Assembly (NCBI GenBank): GCA_029817715.1
Contig: JARUPY010000434.1
Span: forward strand, 310,001-374,000
Source of the DNA: Melastoma dodecandrum
Taxonomy: Eukaryota > Streptophyta > Magnoliopsida > Myrtales > Melastomataceae
Length of the DNA stretch: 64,000 bases
Direction of reading: 5' to 3'
Positions 1-10,768 of this stretch are shown here, in pieces. A program made the translations under genes and the position numbers. Position 1 is the first letter of the stretch; every line of letters starts with the position of its first letter. The notes under the pieces were generated by a model. That model had not been told where the DNA came from, did no database searches, and saw only the letters and a list, made by a program, of their open reading frames with translations.

Positions 1-516
1 GAGTTTGGCTGTCGGAGCTACGGCTGCTCACTCTGACGATGGAAGTCAAGACCAATGAAACTTTAAGAGTTTTGCCCAGGCCGGGGAATCCTAACAATCT
101 AAGGGGTGACGACTGACGAGCAAATAAAGCTTCTGTTAGCTGATTTGATCGTGTCTTTTCTAGGAAAGATCTCCTCCCTTTTATACCCGGTCTGTTACGA
201 CATCTGAAGATCCTCTAATCTAAACCACCCCCATGGATCTCGGAGTCAACAAACTGTCCTCTAAGACGTGCCACTCGTGCGGACGTGGGTTGTAGACTCC
301 ACTAATTTCGGGGATAATCCATCCTTTGAGACGTGTGACCTGTGCAAACGTGGGCCGTAGACTCCCACTGATCTTGGGGTCACTAATTGGTCATGTCGTT
401 CGTGTAGATTAGGGCTATAGGCCTGGAGCGAGCGTCCTGCCTTTTCTCTCATGGGCGCCGCATCCTATTATGGGCTTCGTCAGAGAATAAGCCCAAGATG
501 GTTCATCATGTCAACA
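1..516 (-). repeat. 3' LTR of the Tat element (partial, window-truncated)
   Basis: This stretch aligns with about 11338-11850 inside the complete right LTR and ends in the same TCAACA. In element orientation it is the start of the 3' LTR (TGTTGA...). The rest of the LTR lies outside the window. The antisense gene at 666-3352 starts about 150 bases beyond this LTR, so an antisense promoter inside the LTR is the obvious candidate to drive it (inference). Confidence 0.9.
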
Positions 517-530
517 TAAGCCCCCGTATT
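517..530 (-). other. Polypurine tract of the Tat element
   Basis: Directly next to the LTR end the plus strand reads TAAGCCCCCGT, so the minus strand has a G-rich purine run ending at the LTR. This is the usual primer site for second-strand synthesis. The short Tat element has the same tract beside its left LTR at 35569. Confidence 0.75.
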
Positions 531-665
531 TTTGCTGAGGGGACTTCTGTCGCCTGAGCAATTCTGACATTTGCTTGCGTCGAAAGAAAACCCTTCGTCT
601 TCTTCCTTCAAGCTTTCTTGAAAACCCTTGTAGACTTTCTAATACCCTCGTTTCTTGCCTTGATC

Positions 666-3352
666 ATGTCTATTCTTGCTTCTTTCCAATGGCACTCCCA
701 GCGCGCTGGACCCTCCAGCGTGGTCCAGACCGGCGAAAATGGACTGACATTAGGTCTTGTTCTTGACCCTGCCCTCTTTCCCGGCGTGGTACCCCATGAG
801 TACCTGCTCATGGAGTCCCCCATCCCCATCTGCCGGGAGGATTTTACAGACCCCCAGAACTGGGAGAAGAACGACTTCCTCTGCTTCCCCTCCGTCGAGA
901 AGCCAGTGGTGCAGAAGTGGTTTTCCACTTGGCTTGGGAAGCGGAGCACAGGCTGAAGGTTTATGGCCTCTGGTCGTTCGTCAGGCTGCCCCTGGTCGCG
1001 AAACGCTGCGACCCTCGGGTATGTGCCAGTCTACTTCCGTTTTGGAACGACTCGTGAACTGCTTCTACTTCCCCGATGGTCCCATGACCATAACCCTAGA
1101 GGACATCTACTTCTTGACGGGGAGCTACGTGGCCGGCGTCCTCGTCCGCCTCCATCCTGTAGACGACGACCACCACCCCACCGAAATGCTCCAGATTCTG
1201 AGCACGGCGAGGAGCCACCTGGAGATGATTGAAGGTCAGTCTCCTGCCGTCTGGGGAAAGGCTGAAGAGGTTGAGTTCTTCAGCGTCTGGCAGAGCAAGT
1301 ACGTGTCTTGCTTCACCGGCAAGCGCATGCCGAAGTTGGTTTACGGGGTCGCCAACTTCCTGACCTCGGCCTCCAACCAGATCGCCTGGGCCCCTTTTTT
1401 GTTGGGGTTGGTCTACCAGGGGCTGCACAAGGCGACGACGTACAACAGCCCCTTCCCAAGATATCCAGCCGGCGGCCCCCTGTGGCTTGTGCATCTGTGG
1501 TCCTGCCTATGGATGCAAGGGCTCACAGGGTACCAAATGCCCTCTGGCGCCACTCCAGTTGCGTGCTACGGGACGCACATGCTAGAGTCCTGCTGCCGGT
1601 CCAAGGACCAGTGGCTGTATGCCTCCGTGACGGGACATATCCATCACATTCAAGATACCGGGCGGAGTGAGCGCCGCAACTGGGTCCCTTTTCCTGCCGG
1701 CTACTCCATTTTGAGGTGCCGACGGAAGCTCACCCCGGGCCTATACTGGGATTCAGTTTTGACCAGCAGGGACCTGGTCTGCGTGTCGGAGGGGGGATTT
1801 TCCTTCGAAGTCTACAACCCCCAGCTCTGTGCAAGGCAGGTCGGCTTTGTACGAGCTCTTCGGTGCCCTTCTCCGACACCTCCAACATCTCAATCAACAC
1901 GAGGGTTTCCACCATTTTTTCCAAGGAAAACCTCCAGGCGTCGATGAGTCTCTTAGCCAAGAAGACAGAACTCCAGCATATGGAGTTTTCTTCTGAGTCT
2001 ACACCAGTCTCGGCCACGGAATTTTTTACCGTTCAGTGGGCAATCACGTTTGATACCCTGCTGAAAAGAATGTCCTTCCTCCGAACCTCCAAGGAGCCGG
2101 ATCTTTATCTGTCCTGTGAGATGATGCTGAAGACAGGACAGAAGCCGCTTCCTGGTATAGACTTATACTCATCTTCTTTTGGCCTTCGAATTGAGAATTC
2201 TTATCTGATATAAATTGCAGTCTTGAGTGTAGACTCAGGGGACTCTTCACCAGAGAGCGGCCCTCCTCCCCCGGCTAGACGTTTGACCCGTCTTCACCGG
2301 TAGGCCCTTGCCTCCAAGGGCAAGCAGGTTGAACAGGGAGCGGCCAGCAAGCACAGAGCTCCTACCCCTGAGTCCTCTGACTCCGAGGACATACCGATTT
2401 ATGTTTCCTTCAAGCGTCGCCGACCTGCCGTTCAGGATCCGACCCCAATCTCTGTCATGGCCTCGGAGCCTTCAGGGACTTCTTCTGTGAGGTATGCGAC
2501 GCTTTTTACTATTGAGTACTGCGACGCATTGTTTTCAGGAAAACGACCACGACTCTGAGCCCGCCTCCTCTAATTCCTCAAGCGGCTGAGTCTCCTCGAG
2601 AAGCGGTACGTAATCTCATGTCTACGCCATTTCCTGTTTTAAAGCCTAAACCACTTTATTCTCTCCCCAGGGTCAAAATCAGTCCCGGGAATCCGACCCT
2701 GAGGAAGAAGCTTCCGATGAAGCCAATCTGCCTCCTCCTTCCGAGGTATGCATGGCAGGTGTAGACTTTGCTTGTTTAGTTTATATATTAATGTTAAATT
2801 TCGACTTGTAGACTATTCCTTCGCATTGAGACCTTCTCTGAGGACCAGTTTAAGGACATTCAGAGCTACATCAAGGAAATCGAGGACTCCCCAGCCACCA
2901 CTATCGAGATGCAGGCAGCTTGCGAGGAATTCAGGAGGCAATTCTGGACCGAGTGGTCGGCGTATATACAAGACCTTGAGGCGGTTCGCGGTGCCCAATT
3001 CAGGATTGCTGACTTCCTGAAGAAGCGTGCAGAAGGAGAGGCTGATGTGAAGCTTCTCAGGGGGCAGAGGGAAGATTTGACTTGCCAGCTTGCACAGGTC
3101 CAGGCCAAGATTGCAGACCTTATGGCTTTTGAGAAAGATCTCAAGGAGCGGGCCTCTGTGGTAAACTCCTTGCTCGCAGAAAGATCTGCTCATGCCTCTG
3201 AGCAGCAGGACAAAGATGAATTGAAGTTTTGGCTTCGACAGAGGAATGAAGTCACCATCAAGAGGACCCGGGCCAAGGTTCTGACTTTCCTATTCGGGAC
3301 GGCGGCAGACGGAGTGCCTAGGCCAAGCGCGACAAGTTCAAGCAGGCGGTGA
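666..3352 (+). pseudogene. Antisense plant-mobile-domain (PMD) protein gene inside the Tat element, five exons
   Basis: The gene lies between integrase and the 3' LTR, opposite to gag-pol. The protein has the PMD signature PMTITLEDIYFLTG near 1082-1123 and a later FEVYNPQLCARQVGF block near 1807-1851. An acidic serine-rich linker follows, then a long helical, coiled-coil-like end (about 2824-3350). Four GT-AG introns can be read: 2155-2220, 2492-2538, 2606-2670 and 2746-2811; three are 65-66 bases and the second only 47. The frame is broken near 935, 1055, 1855 and 2822, and there is a TAG at 2301. PMD proteins occur in host genes linked to silencing (MAIN/MAIL type) and in transposons. The role here is unknown; as read, this copy is a pseudogene. 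Confidence 0.8.
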
Positions 3353-3597
3353 TTGTTTTAATTTTTTCCGAGGGATGACACCCTTTTAAAGCAAACTCAT
3401 TCTATATTTTTACCAGCTGTAGACTAGCCAAGGGATGACACCCTCTAAACAAACTCTTTAGTCTACGGCTATAGTATACTTGTAAATTCAATTCTTAGCA
3501 ATTTGTTCCCATATAAATGGGAAGCGTCTACTCAGAATCTTCTTGTGAGATTCCCAAATGGTCTCCCTATAGTGTTTCAAGTACTTGCCATTAATTT

Positions 3598-4590
3598 TTA
3601 GAGGTTGTCTGACTCCTTCAAGGTTGACAGTCTGTAGCTATTTGCTGAGAAGGTCTCGCTAACTTGATACGGTCCTTCCCAATTCGGAGACCATTTTCCT
3701 AGAATATGGTCTTTAGACTTCAAGGGTAAAATCATTTTCCAGACCAGGTCACCAATTTGAAAGTGCTTTTGAACAACTTTCTTGTTGTAGTAACGGGCTA
3801 TTATCTGCTTGTGTACCTCTATCTTGTCTACAACCTCTAGCCTCTTTCTTGTAGACAAGGTTGGCGACACGAAGCAACTTGTACCTTATTTCAATGGGCA
3901 ACACTATGTCATGGCAGTAGACTAGCGCGAATGGAGTTTCCCTAGCGCTTTCGCGCTTAGTGACTCTTACAGCCCATAGTGTATCATTCAGTACTTCATG
4001 CCATTTCTTTGGATTAAGCCCGACCATCTCATGGATGTTATTTTTAATTAATTTATTGGGGCTTCAGCCTGTCCATTCGCTTGAGGATAATATGGAGTGG
4101 AATTCAGGATTTAGAAGCCAAACGCTTTGGCAAACTCCCTCACTCTTGCATTGTTAAAAACCGTCTCGTTGTCTACAACAATGTTCTGGGGAATGCCGAA
4201 TCGATAAATGATACAAGTCCGCATAAAACTAATGACTTCATTGTGGTCAATTTTCTTGTAGACTTGAGCTTCTACCCACTTGGTGAAGTAATCTGTTGCT
4301 ACTAAGATGAACGCATCCCCTCGACTAGAGTGAGGGTGAATTTCCCCTATCACATCTAGAGCCCAGGTCCTAAAAGGCCAAGGTTTGATCACGGGGTAAG
4401 GTCAGTTGCTGGGGCACGAGTTATCGGGCCATGTCGTTGGCATTCTTGACATCCTTTGGCCATTTCAATGCAATTTTTCATCATTGACGGCCAGTAAAAA
4501 CCATGTCTACGAATAATCCAACACATTTTTGTCCCTGCCTGGTGTGACCCTCAGAGTCCCTCATGGGTCTCCATCATTATTGGAGTAGCC
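3598..4590 (-). pseudogene. Tat integrase
   Basis: Integrase inserts the element's cDNA into the host genome. On the minus strand the zinc-binding H2C2 region is visible at about 4425-4560 (GSHQAGTKM, then KGCQECQRHG). The catalytic core follows at 4392-4030, with acidic residues in WALDVIG, in VVDNETVF and in QANGQAEAP near 4080. The C-terminal part, with motifs such as FQIGDLVW and NWEGPYQV, ends at 3598. The core and C-terminal parts are in different frames and there are stops between the zinc region and the core, so the domain is broken. Confidence 0.88.
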
Positions 4591-4742
4591 TCATTATCTA
4601 AGTCTACGCATCTTAAAAGGACTCCGCTTGTATCCTTCCTATAGAGTACATTGTCCAAGAGGACGTATGACAGCACCTGAACTTTGATTCGCTGTTTGGC
4701 CTCCTGACTAGGGTCTGATAAGAAGTTTACTATTGGTTTCCT

Positions 4743-5153
4743 CTAGTCTTTATCTTGGCTCATCATGTCTACGGCCATGACATTGTTTTCTGACTGCAGA
4801 TGCGATCCTATTTCGGGTATGTTACCCTGTTCTGTCCTATTTTTGTATCCTGAAGCTAACTGCGCTAGGCTATTAGCTACTGCATTTTCGTCACGTCCCA
4901 CAAATTGAAAAGTGATATCTTCAAATCGTGCGACTAGCCACTGTACTGTCTCGAAATAAGGCAGTAGCTTGCCATGACAAGTGCATTCTTTGTTAACTTG
5001 GTTAATAACTAATTGAGAATCTCCCCTGACACGGGCTTGCTTTGCCTTTAGTGTTACGAGTTCCTTCAGTACTGTTATCAATGCTTCATACTCAGTAGCA
5101 TTATTGGTGGGTATTATTTGTTGACGAAAAGCTAATATGATGTCTTTACCCAT
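4743..5153 (-). pseudogene. Second RNase H (archaeal-type aRH) of the Tat element
   Basis: The peptide shows NNATEYEALI near its start, then GDSQLVINQV and DENAVANSLAQLA, the pattern of the RVT_3-type RNase H found in many plant proteins. It is separate from the RNase H fused to RT at 5295-5591. A second RNase H between the first one and integrase is an established mark of the Tat lineage. This reading frame is open, but its neighbours are in other frames. Confidence 0.88.
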
Positions 5154-5294
5154 TGGGGATATTATATGAACTCATATCCCAACTCCATTCTTAGTGGACG
5201 AGCCGTCAAACCACGCCTGTCAGACCTCTTCGGTCGCTTCTTCTTGTTCTATAGACAAGGCCGGGTCATGGTCGACTAGAAAATCAGTCAGTGC

Positions 5295-5591
5295 TTATCC
5301 CTTGACTAACTGTTGAGACTTATATTTCAGATCATATGGAGACAGAATTAAGCTCCATTCGCTAATCTGTCCACTTAACAATGGACTCTCAAAGAAGTAC
5401 TTGATAATCGGTGACTTGGATACGACGAAGACTTCGTCGTTCCCAATGTAATGCCTAAGCTTCATGACGGCATAAAATACCGATAGACACAACTTTTCCT
5501 TTGGAGCATACCTGACCTCAATTGGTGTCAATTGCCTTGACAAGTAGTAAACGGCCCTTTCACGTCCACTCTCATCCATCTGCGCAAGCAT
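5295..5591 (-). pseudogene. RT-linked RNase H of the Tat element
   Basis: The segment contains AVYYLSRQLT, YAPKEKLCLSV and MKLRHYIGNDEVFV, the usual Ty3/gypsy RNase H/connection pattern that follows RT. It would degrade the RNA strand during reverse transcription. The part joining it to RT (5592-5716) is in a different frame, so the chain is broken. Confidence 0.88.
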
Positions 5592-5716
5592 GGCCCCTAT
5601 GGTCGTTTCAGTGGCAGCTACATAGAGAATGAAGGGTCTCCCGTATTGAGGGTGTACCAGGACTGGTGGGTGTGTTAAATACTTTTTTAAAGCGTTAAAC
5701 GCTTCTTCATGTTTCT

Positions 5717-6480
5717 CTATCCTCTTGAAATCATTTTTCCCCTTAATAGGTTGGCAATCGCCTCAGTCTTTCCTGCGACATTTCCGATGAATCTACGCAT
5801 GTAATTCACCCTTCCAAGGAAAGCCTGTAATTCCTTTTTGCTTCTTGGTGCTGCTAGATTCTGGATGGCTTTTACCTTGTTTTGATCGACTTCAATGCCA
5901 CGTTGATGTACTAGGAAACCCAAAAATTGCCCCGCTTTAACTCCAAAAGCGCACTTAAGTGGGTTTAGTTTAAGTTGATGTTTTCTCATTTTCATGAAAG
6001 CATTTCTGAAATGGTCGACATGAAGTTCTTCCTTTGTCGACTTGACGACTATATCGTCGATGTAGACTTCCACTATCTTGCCAAGAGAAGCATCAAATAT
6101 AGCATTCATTGCCCGCTGATAGGTGGCACCAGCATTCTTCAGTCCGAATGGCATTACTACCCATTCGAATATTCCTAAAAGACATCTGAATATTGTTTTA
6201 TGTATATCCTCCTCTGCGATGAAGATCTGGTTTATAACCAGAGAACCCATCCATGAAGGACATAATCTGGTGCCCTGCTGTCTTGTCTATAAGATCATCC
6301 GTGACAGGCATAGGATACTCATCCTTTGGAGTAGCACGGTTCAAATCTCTAAAATCTATACAGACTCTGATTTTACCATTCTTTTCCAATATGGGTACGA
6401 TACTAGAAATCCACTCGGTATAGCGTGACGTTCTTATGTACCCTGCTCGAAAAAGCTTTTTAACTTATTCGAAGACTAGT
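5717..6480 (-). pseudogene. Tat reverse transcriptase
   Basis: The upstream block reads RVCIDFRDLNRATPKDEYPMP (6340-6389 side). The frame then shifts near 6220 into the block with VVMPFGLKNAGATYQRAMN and the catalytic YIDD motif, then KCAFGV, FLGFLVHQRGIE and KELQAFLGRVNYMRRFI. These are the standard Ty3/gypsy RT motifs in order. At least one frameshift separates the fingers block from the palm block. Confidence 0.92.
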
Positions 6481-7172
6481 TGTGTCACTTCGCCGGTCAT
6501 GCGTCTTGGTGCCTCCTGCACCGGTTTAAAATCCTTCTTAATGGGAAGGGTGTGTTCCACTAGTCTACGGTCTAGCCCTGGCATCTCAGTATAATCCCAG
6601 GCGAAGCAGTCCTTAAATTCTTCCAGTACTCCTTTAATCGCACCAAAAAGTTCTTTATTAACTGAAGAACTGATAAAAAGAATCCTAGGAGAAGTCTCGC
6701 TTCCAAATTAATGCTAACTAATGGGTCACACGGCGCTCTAAGCGCTTCTGAGTTTATTAAAAACAAAGAGATGGGTTGTCTACAGCAATGGTGTCCTTGG
6801 TAGACTTGAAGTCGTCGAAGGACATCGGCGACTGCTTCGGTTCTTTCTTCATTCTAGTCCATAGACACCTTCTTTCAGGAGTATATCGGGTTCCAACTCT
6901 GCGACAGCGTTTTGCTGGCTCTTCGCAACTTCTCCTTTACTACCTTCGTTATCCTTTTGGCCGTTCGCATCTCTCCTTATGGGGTTTTCACCCGAATTGA
7001 CCTCTTGCAGGACTTCTTCTATGTCTTTTGCAGTAATCTCGTCTCCCCATCCAGATGGAGCGATTGGGTCTGTCTCTGGCTTAGGGTGTGATGTCCCGTA
7101 ATCCACAATGTAATCAAACTTTCCAGATAGTTGGCCAAGAGGACCTACAGTAGGGTCGCCCAGCTGATATCG

Positions 7173-8453
7173 TTATTCCAGAGTGAGGTCCTTGACAGTC
7201 TTGCTCTTTTCTGCATGCAAGATACCTTTGTCACAACAAGAGTATTCCTCAGCCTTAATAATCTCAATTTCAGAGTCAATCCATAACATCAACTCTCTAT
7301 GTAATGTGGATGGGATGGCTGCAGCTTTATGGAGCCAATCGCGGCCCAACAAAGCATTGAAAGTAGGAATTATGTCTATCACAAAGAAAGCAATTTCCTT
7401 TCCCTGGCGACCCACTTCTAGGTGTACAGAGAAGATCCCTAAACATTCAGATTTCCTACCGTTAAAAGTTTTAACCAAGTCATGAGGCTTATATCCAAGC
7501 ATTTTAAACCTAGATAGAGGAAGCACGTTTATCGTTGCTCCATTGTCTATAAGGACCCGACTCACCACGGTACCGTCAAAGGTAGCGGTGATGTACAAAG
7601 AGTGCATGTGTTGCTTCATGCTATTAGATGGTTTCTCCAACCAATGAAGTGGAAAACCTGCCGGATAAGCTGGTGAGCAAGGAAGAGGCACCTTACCTCT
7701 TACGGTTTCCACTTTTCGATTATTGGCGAATTCTACAAGCAAGGTGAGAGCGTTACAGCTCACAATTGGCCTCTTTTCGCCATCAGCATCACTTAGGATT
7801 TCACTCCGAAGAGGAGTGTAATCAAAACTTGAGCCAAGCCCTTCTGAATGGTCTGTAGACTCAATATGCTCTGCTTCAGTGTTCAATCCCTTTGTAGACA
7901 CTCTGGCAGGTAAAACGGCCCCTGAGAGGGTAGGCCTAGGCCTCTTAGCGACGTGACTTAGACATCTGTCCCTTCCCTTTCGAGCCCTTGGTGGCAAAAA
8001 GGTCTTGCCAATTGCTTTCTGCCAATGTTTCGAGGGGTTAACCGCTTTGATTACCCTTGATCTCTTAAAACCAAGGAAAGATTGACATACATCGAAAAAG
8101 TCTCCAGCGAACGGATCGTATCCCACTACTGTCTGCGTTGGTACCTGTTGTGTTTTTGAATAGCTGTTAGTTTCACAAGTACCTGTGGCTGTAGAGTGCG
8201 CGGGTTTGATCACGATCTCTTCGTTTGAAGACAAGTCTACAAGCTTGAGGAAATAGCTGACACAACAAGGGGTACAGAGTTGAGTAATCAGGATCCTGTT
8301 CTGAGCTATTAGCTTGCACTTCTGACGCAGTATCCTTTCATCAAGGAACTGAGCTATCGGTTGTCCGGAGTGCCTGGATGTCCACTTTAGGCGTTCTGTG
8401 TCTTGGCTTGCCCCCTTTCTCCTGTGGCCTTTTGACCCGCTGAGTCCTATCAA
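7173..8453 (-). pseudogene. Tat protease and gag-protease linker
   Basis: One open frame of 426 codons. The retropepsin-like part is towards the C-terminus: VLIDNGATINVLPLS carries the active-site Asp in a DNGA context, and FNALLGRDWLH is the second conserved block. The upstream half is poorly conserved linker. The usual family motif is DSG or DTG; DNGA also occurs in the related fragment at 14891-15082, so it looks like a family variant and not a mutation of this copy. Confidence 0.85.
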
Positions 8454-8513
8454 GGATGTCCCCTTCTACAGTTCCAGAGCGGGACTCGCCAGTGTGACTG
8501 TTTCTCTACTGTC

Positions 8514-10721
8514 CTAACTTTGCCCCTTGTTGGACGGACGAGTCATTAAATTCCAGATGTCGTTTGGGGCGTTCCAGAGTATGGAGCCGTTGTTCAGGTG
8601 CTCTAGGTGCTCTGCCTCAGCCATAAGGGCCACCACTTCCTCCTCGGGTAGCTGGTCTACACTCCACACTTGGAGGGCTTTTGAAACCTCTCTGTGAGCT
8701 ATTAGAGGCACTTCGCGAACTCGGAGAAACTATTCCCATTGCCACCTCCTCGAGAGGGGTCAAATCATACCAGGCATCCCCCTGATTGTTATGTAGATAC
8801 TTCCTGAAAGTATTGCATCTATCAGTGGTGTGCGTGTCATCCATATGCCAACAGCAGAGGTTGGATGCCACTTCCTTAACCGGACAGGTGAATACACCTT
8901 TGTCAGCCAAGCGGCGGAAGAGGGCATTCGCTATCATGGTCTTCCCGGGGATCTTTATGTCCTGTAGGGAAAAATCAATATTAGTCTCGATGAAATTGAT
9001 GTCTACATCAGAAACATCAAACATATGAATGGCGATTTCATCATCAAAGTGTTTGTCGTCGACCATAGTAACTTCGTCTACGTCAGGGAAGCATAATTCT
9101 TTTGACTCTATAAGGTCTTGAATTATGTTCCTAAACGATAAGCAATCCCTGGTTGTGTGTGTGAACGAACCATGCCACTTGCAATAGTTCCTAGTTTTCT
9201 CTCTTTCTGTCTGAGGGGCTATGTGGCCCGGTTTGAGCTTAATCCGCTTTCGTTGAACAAGCCAATCAAAAATTGCATCCGCCTTGTCTACGTCGAAAGA
9301 ATACTTTCTTTCTTCACCATATTTCTGGATGGTTTTGCTTTTGAGTTTTTCCTTGCTTGTGGGTCAGAAACCGTTGCTTCGCCTTTCACGAATTCGGCCA
9401 TGTCTACTTCAAGGTAAGCGTTGATGAAGATCATTGATGATACTCAGTCGCTCTCCTGGCCAAGTCATGAAGATCATTGATCCTCTCCCCTTGTAGTTTC
9501 TTCTTGAAAGGCATAGACAACGCATTTAACGCGATCATTAACTGGTCCCTTTCAGGAATTGCAGGTCTACAACAAAGCAGCGCTTTTCGCAAACGCATGA
9601 GGAATTGTCCTGGGTGTTCCCCGGCGGTCTGTCTAAGTCGCATTACCTCGAAAATCGACATGAGCGTGTCTAGTCGAGCAAATGCTTTCATAAAGGAAGA
9701 CTGCATTTCTGCCCATGATGTTACTGACCTAGGAGGTAAACTTGCATACCATGTGAAAGCATCTCCCGTGAGTGAATTCGGGAATCCTCCCCTGAAAAAT
9801 GGGTGAAATCAGGTACTCCGTATTCCTTAGGCAGGGGAAAGTCTCTGTCGATGTAGGCAGGGTATGGACTCCTGTATAGACCAGGGTCGTCCCGCCTAAC
9901 AGCCCGAGGTACCATCTACTCCAAGACTTGAGCGATTGTCTCCCTCAGATTTTGTGGTGGTACGTGATCGAACTGTTCTCGTACATTGTCCTGGTTCACT
10001 TTCTCTGGGGCATAAGGCACCTTCGCGGTGGTTCGAGATGACTCTGGGTTTACCGAGACATTCGTGTAGAGGTTTTCCGCCCGTGGTAGACTTCCTATGG
10101 CTGGAGCTTCCCCTGAAGGTATCTTCTCTACGGGCGTTTTACCAGGTCGGCGAGGGGGTATGCCACTTGCATATCTGTTTGCTTCACCCCGCTCCTCTAC
10201 ATCATCGTATACAAGATTCACTGCATACACAGCAACCTCCAAGACGTAGGAGATCGAGAGGTAGTAGGCCTTGAGGGGGACATCCTGTCCCTATTGTAAG
10301 CCTCTGTAGCGCGTTGGTTAGCACCGTTCCAAGGCTCTTCCTCCTGGAATGATACGTTGCGCCTTTCTGCGCGCCAGGCATCTCCCATGAAAGAATTCTC
10401 CCTGTCTACGGGGGCGCTTGGCCTTGCAGTAGCATTTGGCCAATTGAAAGCGCTAAGTTGCTCCGAAATCTGAGCCATATTATCTTGCGATCCAGTGACA
10501 TGTCTGTCCATCAGGTTCTTCATATCGTTGAATTCTTTATGGAATTCAAGCCTGGATATGAACTCAGAAGGAGTATGTGCCCCGGAATCAGGTTGATTCG
10601 CAGTTTCTTGTCTTCCTAGAGCCGCGGTCTCGACATTTAAGTCTCCCGCTATAAACTGACCGTCTCCATCTAATGGAGGTGGAGGGTCGCGATGTGCTCC
10701 ACTTCTAGTACTTTTTGCCAT
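8514..10721 (-). pseudogene. Tat gag polyprotein
   Basis: The start is the ATG at 10721 (MAKSTRSG...), about 24 bases downstream of the primer-binding site. The N-terminal part is rich in charged and Pro/Ser residues. The capsid-like core (Retrotrans_gag pattern) lies at 9915-9431, with FPLPKEYGVPDF and then EVMRLRQTAGEHPGQFLMRL. A CCHC-like knuckle (CCWHMDDTHTTDRC) lies near 8860. Frame changes near 10220, 9915, 9720 and 9430 break it up. The same N-terminus is kept in the short Tat element at 37118. Confidence 0.88.
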
Positions 10722-10744
10722 CTGTAGACTTTAAGCTTTTCGTG

Positions 10745-10763
10745 CTCCCACTATGGTCGCCAA
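10745..10763 (-). other. Primer-binding site of the Tat element
   Basis: Just inside the 5' LTR the minus strand reads TTGGCGACCATAGTGGGA. The short Tat element has the near-identical TTGGCGACCACTGTGGGA at 37143-37161. The position and the TGG start fit a tRNA primer site; I did not identify the tRNA. Confidence 0.7.
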
Positions 10764-10768
10764 AAACG

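Noticed and set aside
9157..10274. Plus-strand open frames opposite the Tat gag
   Set aside because: They mirror gag coding DNA and show no domain; the real antisense gene is confined to 666-3352.
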